DNA of 64,000 nt from Galbibacter sp038433465 (lineage in GTDB: Bacteria; Bacteroidota; Bacteroidia; Flavobacteriales; Flavobacteriaceae): NCBI RefSeq assembly GCF_038433465.1, contig NZ_JAESVF010000012.1, positions 1-64,000 on the forward strand, given 5' to 3'. Positions 44,799-53,116 of this stretch are shown here, piece after piece (the first letter of the stretch is position 1; every line of letters begins with the position of its first letter). A program made the translations under genes and the position numbers. The notes beneath the pieces are model-generated. The model was not told the origin of the DNA. It worked only from the letters and a program-made list of their open reading frames with translations, and ran no database searches.

Positions 44799-45802
44799 GA
44801 AAGAGCGATAACACATTAGATAACAAGGTAGATTTGTTGCCAATATTTAGCAACATTATAGGAATAGACAAACTAATTGTAGAAATACCAAGAGAAAGTT
44901 GTAAAGCTATTGACATAGTAGAATGTCCTATGCTTGTTGGTTATTCCGTAACAGTAGAATTTCTATACGCAGGCAAAGTATGTGAGGGAGTAAGTATTAG
45001 AGAGTATCCAGAAAATATTAGGCTTACTATTAACCCAGCTATATTTCTTTACGGCAACAATTTTGTAACTATTGGCTTACCTCATATTAAAGTGATAGTA
45101 GATAAGTTAGAGGAAGAGTATAAATTGGATATTAAAGGTGCAATAATAAGAAGATTAGATTTGCAATGCACATTAAAAACCAGTTTAACACCAATAGCAT
45201 ATTACAGTATCTTGGGAGGTTTTAAGAGTTTCAATAGAAATATTGTATCGTCCACTTTGTATTACAATTCCAAAGCAGCTAAAAAGTATAAAACAGGATT
45301 GTTTTATGATAAGATGAAACAAGCCAGTCCAGAAGTCCCAAAAGAATACTTTTATGGTGAATATATGCGGATTGAATGGCAGTATTTTAATCGGTTCTTG
45401 AAGGCTCAAGCCCAAAAACTTAATCTGGGAAGAATCAGAGTAAGACACTTGCTAATTTCAAGTATTTATCAATCTATGATTGATATTTGGTATTCGGATT
45501 TTAAAGCTATCTATAAAGAACCTGTGAAAATTGTTGATATGAGTTTGATTAACAAAATATCAGATATGGATAATATGTTGATTAATCAAGGTGTAGAAAA
45601 CATAGGTGGATTGATGGTTCTGGAAAACATGATTAATGATTCCAGACATTTTAAAGACAAGCCACGAGATTTTTACAGTAAAATGAAGAAGCGATACAGA
45701 GATAAATCCAAACTTTCAAAGTTCACTTATGCAAGCCCATTAATTGATGAACTAAACGAGAAAGTAGGACTTGCTTATCAAAATACGATTAATTCTCTTT
45801 AA
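44795..45802 (+). CDS. Putative replication initiation protein (phage gpII/X-like Rep family)
   Basis: The product has 335 residues. Segments resembling phage/plasmid Rep proteins of the gpII/X type are IRRLDLQCTL, STLYYNSKAAKKYKTGLFYDK (split here as STLYYNSK and GLFYDK) and YMRIEWQYFNRF. I see no Walker motif and no clear HUH, so the exact enzyme class is uncertain. Translation is coupled to the HTH gene. A terminator follows. If correct, element 1 replicates after excision. Confidence 0.6.
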   Translation: MRKSDNTLDNKVDLLPIFSNIIGIDKLIVEIPRESCKAIDIVECPMLVGYSVTVEFLYAGKVCEGVSIREYPENIRLTINPAIFLYGNNFVTIGLPHIKVIVDKLEEEYKLDIKGAIIRRLDLQCTLKTSLTPIAYYSILGGFKSFNRNIVSSTLYYNSKAAKKYKTGLFYDKMKQASPEVPKEYFYGEYMRIEWQYFNRFLKAQAQKLNLGRIRVRHLLISSIYQSMIDIWYSDFKAIYKEPVKIVDMSLINKISDMDNMLINQGVENIGGLMVLENMINDSRHFKDKPRDFYSKMKKRYRDKSKLSKFTYASPLIDELNEKVGLAYQNTINSL

Positions 45803-45823
45803 GATTTCTGATAGGTTCAATTC

Positions 45824-45847
45824 AAGCCGTCCTTGTGGCGGCTTTTT
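45824..45847 (+). terminator. Terminator after the Rep-like gene
   Basis: Stem AAGCCG(T)CC / GGCGGCTT with loop TTGT, then TTTTT. This separates the integrase-Rep operon from the TerS-like gene. Confidence 0.8.
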
Positions 45848-45866
45848 AACTTTAAAACAAGACAAA

Positions 45867-46481
45867 ATGAGACACTTAAAAAAGAACCTAGATAATACAA
45901 ATCCGACACCTATAAAAAAGGGAAAGAAATTTAAGTTTTCATACCAAGAAGATAGATTTTTGAAAGCAATATCAAAAATGAATTTTGATGAAGCGATTAA
46001 ACAAAGTAACTGGTCAGAAGAAGAATTTATTGATGCTTGTGAAGTTGCTGAATTTAACCACGCTTATCAAAAAGCAATCGGGTTGTCTGATAAACAAATA
46101 CGATTCCTAAAGATATACCCAAATAAAATGGCGAATGTTAAGCAAACGTGTAAAGCTGTATTGATTCATAGAAGCACCTACTACGACTGGGTAAAGAAAA
46201 GCCCTGTATTCAAACAAGAAGTCCACGAAATAAGAGAAGGGTTGTATGATGATGTAGAATCCATATTGAAGCAAAAAGTATTGATTGAAAAGGATACTTC
46301 TGTACTAATCTATTTCACGAAAACTCGAATGAAGCATAGAGGCTATGTTGAAAGACAAGAACATAATGTAAATGCCAATGTCAAGGGGCAAATGGAAGTG
46401 AAAAGCAAATACGCAAATATGAGTATCGCTGAATTAGATGAGATTGAAAAAGACCTACGAAAGAAAGCAGGGTTACTTTAA
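45867..46481 (+). CDS. Terminase small subunit-like (phBC6A51-type) DNA-binding protein
   Basis: The product is about 204 residues from ATG 45867; the frame is open upstream but crosses the terminator. A Lys-rich N-terminus is followed by a helix-turn-helix (NVKQTCKAVLIHRSTYYDWVKK, positions about 90-111). The helical region includes KQKVLIEKDTSVLIYFTKTR and MKHRGYVERQE, the pattern of phBC6A51-family terminase small subunits. No large terminase is present. A lone TerS is typical of satellites that redirect a helper phage's packaging. It could also be a transcription factor. Confidence 0.65.
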   Translation: MRHLKKNLDNTNPTPIKKGKKFKFSYQEDRFLKAISKMNFDEAIKQSNWSEEEFIDACEVAEFNHAYQKAIGLSDKQIRFLKIYPNKMANVKQTCKAVLIHRSTYYDWVKKSPVFKQEVHEIREGLYDDVESILKQKVLIEKDTSVLIYFTKTRMKHRGYVERQEHNVNANVKGQMEVKSKYANMSIAELDEIEKDLRKKAGLL

Positions 46482-46607
46482 TATGAAATGTATTGATATC
46501 CTAAAAGTTAAAATCTTGTTTCAAGCAAAAATTTAGAGGTTAAACGCTGGGTCAATTGTAAAAACCAGAATAGATTTACACTATAATTAATTGACAATCA
46601 ACATTTA

Positions 46608-47075
46608 ATGATAGAAATTTTCACAATCGGAATAGGCAATCAGCCGATACAAGATTTTATCCAAAACCTCAAAAAGTATAATATTCAAGCGGTTATAGAT
46701 ATTCGTAGCAAACCTTATTCACGCTACCGTCCAGATTATAACCGCCCGACTTTACAGAAACACTTATTAGCCAATAATATTGGCTATAAGTTTCAAGGCG
46801 ACAAACTGGGCGGAATACCGAGTAATCCAGAATTATACACAAATGAGTTACCAGACTACAAGAAAATCAGAAAAACCATACCCTACCAACAAGGGTTGGA
46901 TTATCTAGAGAAAGGTTTAGAATTTGGTTGTAGAATGGTTCTCTTATGTGCTTGTTCTGATTACAGCAAATGCCACCGCTACAATCTTGTAGGACAGGAT
47001 TTAGAGCGAAAAGGCTACAAAGCGATGCATATTCTTAAAGACGGAAGCAGAACGCAATACAGGGGCTTATTTTAA
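46608..47075 (+). CDS. DUF488 family protein
   Basis: The product has 155 residues. The DUF488 pattern is clear: FTIGIGNQPIQDFI, VIDIRSKPYSRYRPDYNRP (split as VIDIRSKPYSRYRP), LGGIP, and VLLCACSDYSKCHRYNLV (VLLCACSDYSKCHR carries the Cys-x5-CHR motif). The function is unproven; the conserved Cys-His site suggests metal or nucleotide chemistry. DUF488 genes are often found in accessory regions near restriction or defence genes. A terminator overlaps its stop. Confidence 0.88.
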   Translation: MIEIFTIGIGNQPIQDFIQNLKKYNIQAVIDIRSKPYSRYRPDYNRPTLQKHLLANNIGYKFQGDKLGGIPSNPELYTNELPDYKKIRKTIPYQQGLDYLEKGLEFGCRMVLLCACSDYSKCHRYNLVGQDLERKGYKAMHILKDGSRTQYRGLF

Positions 47076-47087
47076 GCCTCTTTTTTA
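47061..47087 (+). terminator. Terminator overlapping the DUF488 stop
   Basis: Stem AGGGGCTTA / TAAGCCTCT, with one G-T pair, then TTTTTT. The stop codon lies inside the stem-loop. Confidence 0.75.
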
Positions 47088-47138
47088 TTTAGAAATAGTA
47101 TAACGTTTCTTAAACCAACATTTAACAAAAGTTATAGA

Positions 47139-47819
47139 ATGAAATATATAGGATACATAAGGGTTTCAACCAAAAAACAAGGGAAATCTGGTTTAGGGTT
47201 GGAAGCCCAGAAAAGAGCCATTAGAAACTTACTCAATGAAGATGATATTTTGATTGCTGAATTTGAAGAAGTAGAAAGCGGAAAGAATAAAGAACGTCCC
47301 AAACTATTGGAAGCAATCCAAAGATGCAAAGAAACTAATGCTACTTTAGTGATTGCACGTCTTGACCGTTTAAGTCGTTCGCTTAGTTTTATTTCTCAAC
47401 TAATGGATAGCGGAATTGAATTTGTAGCGTGTGATATGAAGCATGCCAACCGATTTACTATACAAATTTTTGCAGCATTGGCGGAACAAGAAGCAAGATT
47501 TATCAGTAAACGGACTAAAGTAGCTTTAGCCGAATTAAAGGCAAAGGGTATAAAATTAGGAAGCCCTCAAAATCTTACAGACAAATCCAGAAAACGAAGT
47601 TTAGAAGTTAGGCGGTTTAATTCCATATCAAATGAGCATAATCGAAAAGCAACTGCTTTGATTGCATCCATGCGAAACGAGGGTAAAAGTTATTTGAAAA
47701 TTGCCCAAGAGTTAAACCAATCGGGATTTAAAACACGTAGGAACAAAGAGTTTTCTGCAATGACCGTAAAACGCCTGTATTGTAGGTACACCGAATATAA
47801 TAAAGAGCATACCAAATAA
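47139..47819 (+). CDS. Serine recombinase (resolvase/invertase family)
   Basis: The product has 226 residues. The catalytic N-terminal domain begins YIRVSTKKQGKSGLG (Ser10 nucleophile) and continues with LVIARLDRLSRS, typical arginine-bearing motif, and the long E helix. The C-terminal DNA-binding HTH covers about 160-226 (GKSYLKIAQELNQSGFKTRR). It is a small resolvase/invertase type, not a large serine integrase. It lies immediately upstream of the structured element at 47889, so it might act on that site, but this is only proximity. Confidence 0.92.
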   Translation: MKYIGYIRVSTKKQGKSGLGLEAQKRAIRNLLNEDDILIAEFEEVESGKNKERPKLLEAIQRCKETNATLVIARLDRLSRSLSFISQLMDSGIEFVACDMKHANRFTIQIFAALAEQEARFISKRTKVALAELKAKGIKLGSPQNLTDKSRKRSLEVRRFNSISNEHNRKATALIASMRNEGKSYLKIAQELNQSGFKTRRNKEFSAMTVKRLYCRYTEYNKEHTK

Positions 47820-47888
47820 AATATTTATCTTTGAACCAAAATTATAACGTATAAGAAAGTAATAAAATTTAGATATAAATAATACAAT

Positions 47889-48080
47889 AAAGCGTTAGCT
47901 TTTGAGGGTTACCAGAAATCGCCAGTTTCAATTAAGCACCTATTCAAAAAGCAGACGCTCACGTTTTGGCGTGGGCTCTCTTTTCTCGGTGCTTGGTTCT
48001 GGCGAGCCACTGGTAACGGATTAGCTGAGTTCCACGCTTTTCATTTTAATAAAATTAACCGCTTTCTTGGAACTGGAGAG
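47889..48080 (+). ncRNA. Structured element, copy 1 (putative cis-RNA or recombination site)
   Basis: A long imperfect hairpin is built of nested stems: AAAGCG/CGCTTT (47889/48040), GTTACCAG/CTGGTAAC (47908-47915 with 48010-48017), CGCCAG/CTGGCG (47920-47925 with 47999-48004), and AAGCACC/GGTGCTT (47934-47940 with 47988-47994). The apical hairpin is GCTCACG-TTTTGG-CGTGGGC (47957-47976). GTTCCA (48029-48034) can pair with TGGAAC (48068-48073) as a pseudoknot. The 3' block CTTGGAACTGGAGAG ends 20 bp before the ATG at 48101. It is homologous to 60237-60427 in element 2. Not a family I can name. Confidence 0.75.
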
Positions 48081-48100
48081 CAACAAAATTCAGTTTTAAC

Positions 48101-48925
48101 ATGAAAGTAATTAAGTACATTGCATCCGTCTTATTAATCATTTCGGCATTAGGAGGAATCTCCAAAGGAGATTTTCTAACAGGTTTATTATTCCTCATTC
48201 TAGGAATTATTATTTTACCACCAGTTTCAGACATTCTTAAAGAAAAATTCAAACTCTGGCAAAATAAAGCTGTAAGATATATTACCTACATAACTTTCAT
48301 TTTGATTGCAGGAGCAACTATTGATAAACCAGAAATGAATGATTCGAGTAGTAGTCAAGAAGAGCCTAGAGTTGTTGATAAAAACACGAAAAATAAAGTT
48401 AGATATATCAATCTGGATAAAACCTATTATGATGAAAATATGAAAAAGGTTGAACCAGATGATAATGATGTTATCTATAGAGTGGTTGAAGAATTAAAAC
48501 ACGACAAAAATAAAGGACGTGTTAAAGGTGGCGACAATGAAGTCATTGCACTTTTGGTAGAAGTGGATAGTTATGATGAACAAGATTTGAAAAAAATTAT
48601 CAAAGACCTCAAAAAAGAATACGCACAATTCACTCCAGATAATTGCTTTTTAGATTTATGGGATGATAAGAAAGCCTACGAAACATATTTAGCAAGAGAG
48701 GATTACATCAAGAAATCTTTTAATAAATTGATGGATGAGTATCAAAAGACAGCCGTACCCATTGGCGACAAACATAGTAAGTTGAAAAGGAAATGGGATG
48801 AGAAAAATTATCCATTCATTGCAGACCATAATATAGCAAGTTCCGATTTTACAGGACTATACTCTTATTTCCCATTGCAGGATGACTATTACAAAGAAAT
48901 TGGCGGAGAAAAATATAAGAAGTAA
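48101..48925 (+). CDS. Membrane protein with N-terminal helices and charged C-terminal domain, downstream of the structured element
   Basis: The product has 274 residues. Two or three membrane helices lie in the first 75 residues (YIASVLLIISALGGI, GLLFLILGIIILPPV, YITYITFILIAGA), followed by a Ser-rich linker and a charged cytoplasmic or periplasmic domain (about 95-274). No enzymatic motif is recognised. Element 2 has a protein of similar plan at 60447, also just after a copy of the structured element, although their C-terminal domains differ. That suggests a shared membrane module with exchangeable sensors or effectors. Nothing here proves a defence role. Confidence 0.8.
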   Translation: MKVIKYIASVLLIISALGGISKGDFLTGLLFLILGIIILPPVSDILKEKFKLWQNKAVRYITYITFILIAGATIDKPEMNDSSSSQEEPRVVDKNTKNKVRYINLDKTYYDENMKKVEPDDNDVIYRVVEELKHDKNKGRVKGGDNEVIALLVEVDSYDEQDLKKIIKDLKKEYAQFTPDNCFLDLWDDKKAYETYLAREDYIKKSFNKLMDEYQKTAVPIGDKHSKLKRKWDEKNYPFIADHNIASSDFTGLYSYFPLQDDYYKEIGGEKYKK

Positions 48926-48952
48926 GGTTCTTAAGGTGTAGAACAAGAGACC

Positions 48953-49108
48953 ATGATAGTTGTATTGATTAGATACATAGAAGAGTTCAACGCTACAGTT
49001 GATAATTTAGATAGACTTCATTTAGCAGGGGAAATTTCTAACAGAAACCTAAAGTATAGGGGCTTTTTAGATGAAGTTATGGAGAAAATAGGATGTTTTA
49101 AAAATTGA
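48953..49108 (+). CDS. Possible 51-residue small protein
   Basis: The ORF from ATG 48953 to TGA 49108 gives an acidic helical peptide (YIEEFNATVDNLDRLHLAGE, then KYRGFLDEVMEKIGCFKN). It lies between the membrane protein gene and the methyltransferase promoter. The composition looks protein-like, but there is no family match from memory. It could be a small regulator or a fragment of a lost gene. Confidence 0.4.
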   Translation: MIVVLIRYIEEFNATVDNLDRLHLAGEISNRNLKYRGFLDEVMEKIGCFKN

Positions 49109-49133
49109 AAGTAAGTTATTTTAATTATATTTG
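49105..49133 (+). promoter_or_regulatory. Promoter of the methyltransferase operon
   Basis: TTG (49105-49107) and TATATTTG (49126-49133) are separated by 18 bp and match the Bacteroidota -33/-7 pattern. The ATG at 49165 is 31 bp further on. Confidence 0.6.
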
Positions 49134-49164
49134 TGGGTTAGAACTTTCTCATTTAAACTGACAA

Positions 49165-50244
49165 ATGAATAAATTAAGGGCTGTAGATTTTTTTTGTTCC
49201 GGTGGTGGAATGAGTTGTGGTATGCAAGAAGCAGGTATACAAATTGTTGCTGGAATAGATTTTGATAAAAACTGTAAACAAACTTACGAAGCCAATATTG
49301 GAAAAGGAAAGTTTATCCATGAAGATGTATGTAAATTAAAAGAGGAACAGATTGAAGAGAAATTGTCATTAAAAAAAGATGATGATAATTTGATTTTGAT
49401 AGGGTGTAGTCCGTGTCAATATTGGAGCATAATAAATACCGATAAAAAAAAGTCCAAAAAGTCCAAAAACTTACTAAAAGAATTTAGGAGGTTTGTAGAG
49501 TATTTTAATCCTGGTTATGTAGTTGTAGAAAACGTTCCTGGAGTATTGAGAAGAGAAAAAGAAAGCGGGCTAAAATCTTTTATCAAATGGCTGAAAAAAA
49601 ATGGATACCATACACATTGTGAGATACATGAAGTAAGTAATTATGGTGTGCCTCAACATCGCAAAAGATTTACCTTAATAGCAAACAGAATAACGGAAAA
49701 AGAACTCGCTCCTATTCCAGTCATTGGGAGAAAACTAAATGTCGATGATGTAATAGGCAAGAAAAACGGCTTTCCAGAAGTGCAACAAGGGCATAAAGAC
49801 GGTACTGATTTTATGCACACTGTCGCAGGGTTAAGAAAAATAAACCTTGATAGATTGGCACTTACTCCAAAAAATGGAGGAACACGGTTGGCTTATGTGG
49901 ACAATGAAGAATTAGCACCTCCTTGCCATAAAGGAAAAAAAGATGGATTTAAAGATGTGTATGGCAGAATGTGGTGGGATAGACCTGCTCCTACAATTAC
50001 AACCAAATTTTTTAGTTTGTCGAACGGAAGATTTGGTCATCCAGAAGAAGATAGAGCAATATCTTTGAGGGAAGGGGCTGTTTTACAATCTTTTCCGAGA
50101 GATTATAAATTTAAGACAACAAGCATAGCAGAAACAGCACGAATGATAGGAAACGCTGTACCACCAAAATATGCAGAGGCTATTGCTAAATCAATTATAG
50201 AAAATCATAAGAATGCAATTCAGAACCAAAGCGAGAGCAGTTGA
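49165..50244 (+). CDS. DNA (cytosine-5-)-methyltransferase
   Basis: The product has 359 residues. All core C5-methyltransferase motifs are visible: motif I DFFCSGGGMSCGM (AdoMet), motif IV CSPCQ with catalytic Cys84, motif VI ENV (122-124), motif VIII QHRKR (164-168), a target-recognition region (about 175-310) and motif X RMIGNAVPP. It should be active and would mark host DNA. Its 3' end overlaps the double-GHKL ATPase gene by 32 bp, and that gene overlaps the receiver-like gene by 8 bp. The three therefore form one restriction-like operon. The methylated sequence cannot be predicted. Confidence 0.95.
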   Translation: MNKLRAVDFFCSGGGMSCGMQEAGIQIVAGIDFDKNCKQTYEANIGKGKFIHEDVCKLKEEQIEEKLSLKKDDDNLILIGCSPCQYWSIINTDKKKSKKSKNLLKEFRRFVEYFNPGYVVVENVPGVLRREKESGLKSFIKWLKKNGYHTHCEIHEVSNYGVPQHRKRFTLIANRITEKELAPIPVIGRKLNVDDVIGKKNGFPEVQQGHKDGTDFMHTVAGLRKINLDRLALTPKNGGTRLAYVDNEELAPPCHKGKKDGFKDVYGRMWWDRPAPTITTKFFSLSNGRFGHPEEDRAISLREGAVLQSFPRDYKFKTTSIAETARMIGNAVPPKYAEAIAKSIIENHKNAIQNQSESS

Positions 50245-53116
50245 TTTATTAGGTAAAGGACAGATTGCCGATTTACCAACCGCTATTACCGAATTATGGA
50301 AAAATGGCTATGATGCCTATGCAGATAATTTAAATGCGGATTTGTATAAAAAAGGCTTCAAAGGAATTAATAACTCATATTTTGTTTTGTCTGATGATGG
50401 AAAAGGAATGTCCGAAACAGATATTTTAGATAAATGGCTAGTACTTGGAACAGACTCCAAATCTCGTGCGGAAATGGATGTTGAGTCGGAAGAAACTTTA
50501 TGGAAACGTCCTCGAGTTAAAGCTGGAGAAAAAGGCATAGGACGGTTGTCTGTAGCATTCTTAGGGAATCCTATGTTGATGTTAACAAAAAAACAGGGAT
50601 ATCCTTTACAAGCGGTTTATTTTGATTGGAGGTTGCTGGAAAATTACAATCTATTTCTTGATGACATAACAATACCTATAACTTCTATAGATAAATTATC
50701 TGATTTACAAACTTCTCTTGTAAATTTGAAAGAAAAGTTCTTAAAGAACTTCGATAAAGAGTATGATGATAATGACATTCCTATATGGACTGGTAAACAA
50801 TTGGAATTAAAGTTTGATATTATTTCTGAGACAAAGTCAGCAGATATAGAAGAACCTATTAAACAAGACATAAACAAATTCTTTAGTTCGGAAGATGCTC
50901 ACGGGACACTATTCTTAATCTTTAATCCTTTAGACCAAATTATAGAGCTATTGGAAAAAGATGATGACGGTTTAGAGGATAGGGAGTTTGTAATTTCCAG
51001 TTTAACAGGGTTTACTAATCCATTCAAGGAGAATCATATTGAAATTTCAACAAAATTTAATATTCATAAAGGTTTTGAGACATATGATTTGTTAACAATA
51101 CAAGGGGATTTTTTTAGTCGAAATGATTTCGAGCTGGCTGATGTGTTTATAAATGGAGAATTTGACGGGAACGGAAGTTTTAAGGGAAAAATAAGAATTT
51201 ATGATGAAGTTATAGACTACACATATACCAATCCTAGAAAGAAAGATAAAAGAAGTTTTTACGGGAGAATACCGATTAAATTGGGTTACAGTCAGGGAGA
51301 GGAAAAGTCATCTTTATTGACTGAAAATCAATATAAAGATATTTCAGATAAGGTTAAAGAATATGGAGGGTTGTATATTTATAGGGACGATTTTAGAGTT
51401 TTACCTTATGGTAGAGAAAATGCAGATTTTTTAACATTTGATAAAAGGAGAAATTTAAGGGCAGGAACATATTATTTTTCATATAGAAGGATGTATGGTT
51501 ATTTAGATATAACAAGAGATAGGAATCCGAACCTGAAAGATAAGTCAAGTCGTGAAGGATTAATTAATAATGCTCCTTATAGAGCATTTACAAATGATGC
51601 AATTAACTTTTTTATCACTTTAGCGCAAGATTATTTTGCTACAAAACCGAAGAATTCATTATTCAAGGATAAAAAAGAGCAACTCAATCAAGAGTTTGAA
51701 GCTATTAAAGCTGATAAAGTCAGAGAAAAGGTAGAAAAAATTGCATTCACAAAATCTTTAAATAATTACCCTAAAAGGTTGAAAGAACACCAAGAGAGGT
51801 ATGAGGATTTGCTTACTCTCTTGGATAATAAATTAAGTAGCATAAATGTAACGTATTCGGAAGTTGAAGCAATTTTAGATGAACTTCAAAAACTTGATTT
51901 GGAGTGCAAAAATTTAATTCCCAAAGTTCCTAAAAGATATAAACCAACACCAACACAAGAAGAGCGTTTGTATAAATATGAAGATAAATTAAACAGTTAT
52001 CTTGAAAATATTTCTGCTAAACGAGAAAAATTAAATAAAAAGGCACAAGATAAATTAGAGATTAGAGACTTAAAAATTGATTTCACTAAAAAATACAACG
52101 GCTATATTTCGAATCTCGAAAAAACGATTAATCGGAACAAGCAACTTCTTACCGAAAAAAGCAACGCTCTTTTAAAAAATTATAATGAACGTGGTAAGAA
52201 AATAATCAATGCTCTTGTTGAGGGGAAAGATAAATTAATTGAATCTATTACATCAAAACAGCAGGTTTATGACTTAGGCTTATCAATCGAAAAAAAGTAC
52301 AGCAGTTTACTTGAAGAAGCGGAACATACATTATTTCCCTTAGTAGAGCATATTAACCGTTTGTCTTTCGATATAGATGAAGAACAAGTACAAGGAGCAT
52401 ATAAAGCACAATATGACCAGATGAAATATCAATGGGAACAAACCCGTGATACGGCACAATTGGGAATAGCGGTTGAAATTATAGACCATGAGTTCAATCA
52501 ATTGTATGCAAAAATAAACAATCAACTACATACATTACATTCGAATGAAGAAGTTCAAGCCATAAAAGAATTTCAGTTTTTAGAGAAGAATTTCAAGCAA
52601 TTGGAAGATAAATACGCCCTCCTTTCTCCGCTGTATAGAATATCTGGAGCATTGTTAAAAGATGTGTCTTGTGATTCCATATATGAATATTTGAAAGAGT
52701 TTTTTGAAAACCCAATAGAAGAATATAACATACGTTTTGAGGTGTCGGACAGCTTCAAAAATCATAGTATTCACATAAAAGAACCTGTAATATATACGGT
52801 ATTCATAAATATAATTAACAATGCTATTTATTGGATGCGTAATAAAGAAGAAAGGCTAATAAAACTGGATTATCAAGAAAACACGGATGAAATAATTATT
52901 GCTAATTCTGGAGAGAAAATACCGGATTACAGATTGGAGAAAATATTTGAATTATTCTATTCACAACGCCCTAATGGAAGAGGTATCGGCTTGTATTTGT
53001 CTAAGCAAAGTCTTAACGATTCGGGTTTGAATATATATGCAACAAATGACAAAAAATATAATTCCTTAAATGGGGCTTGTTTTGTAATCTCTAAAATTAT
53101 TAAGGAAAATGTATAA
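50213..53116 (+). CDS. Double GHKL protein: MORC/MutL-type ATPase, coiled coil, histidine-kinase-like C-terminus
   Basis: The product has 967 residues. The N-terminal GHKL ATPase has all three ATP motifs: Glu27/Asn31/Asp34 (ELWKNGYDA), Asp62-x-Gly-x-Gly (DDGKGM) and GEKGIGRLSVAF (105-116). A second (S5-like) domain runs to about 450, and coiled coil covers about 480-740. A candidate phospho-acceptor H-box has His759 (EIIDHEFNQ). The C-terminal HATPase has an N-box near 866-871 (INIINNA), NSGEKIPD and GRGIGLYLSK (923-932). Prokaryotic MORC-like ATPases occur with R-M systems; a second, kinase-like GHKL domain in the same chain is unusual. It is probably the NTP-driven sensor and switch of the operon. 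No nuclease motif is seen in it. Confidence 0.88.
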   Translation: MQFRTKARAVDLLGKGQIADLPTAITELWKNGYDAYADNLNADLYKKGFKGINNSYFVLSDDGKGMSETDILDKWLVLGTDSKSRAEMDVESEETLWKRPRVKAGEKGIGRLSVAFLGNPMLMLTKKQGYPLQAVYFDWRLLENYNLFLDDITIPITSIDKLSDLQTSLVNLKEKFLKNFDKEYDDNDIPIWTGKQLELKFDIISETKSADIEEPIKQDINKFFSSEDAHGTLFLIFNPLDQIIELLEKDDDGLEDREFVISSLTGFTNPFKENHIEISTKFNIHKGFETYDLLTIQGDFFSRNDFELADVFINGEFDGNGSFKGKIRIYDEVIDYTYTNPRKKDKRSFYGRIPIKLGYSQGEEKSSLLTENQYKDISDKVKEYGGLYIYRDDFRVLPYGRENADFLTFDKRRNLRAGTYYFSYRRMYGYLDITRDRNPNLKDKSSREGLINNAPYRAFTNDAINFFITLAQDYFATKPKNSLFKDKKEQLNQEFEAIKADKVREKVEKIAFTKSLNNYPKRLKEHQERYEDLLTLLDNKLSSINVTYSEVEAILDELQKLDLECKNLIPKVPKRYKPTPTQEERLYKYEDKLNSYLENISAKREKLNKKAQDKLEIRDLKIDFTKKYNGYISNLEKTINRNKQLLTEKSNALLKNYNERGKKIINALVEGKDKLIESITSKQQVYDLGLSIEKKYSSLLEEAEHTLFPLVEHINRLSFDIDEEQVQGAYKAQYDQMKYQWEQTRDTAQLGIAVEIIDHEFNQLYAKINNQLHTLHSNEEVQAIKEFQFLEKNFKQLEDKYALLSPLYRISGALLKDVSCDSIYEYLKEFFENPIEEYNIRFEVSDSFKNHSIHIKEPVIYTVFINIINNAIYWMRNKEERLIKLDYQENTDEIIIANSGEKIPDYRLEKIFELFYSQRPNGRGIGLYLSKQSLNDSGLNIYATNDKKYNSLNGACFVISKIIKENV

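Noticed and set aside
47889..48080. Integron attC site
   Set aside because: The long palindrome is attC-like, but the ends do not fit the RYYYAAC/GTTRRRY boxes (GTTAGCT has C where a purine is needed) and there is no integron-type integrase. Kept as a structured element of unknown class.
47889..48080. Retron or diversity-generating-retroelement RNA
   Set aside because: No reverse transcriptase gene occurs anywhere in the window.
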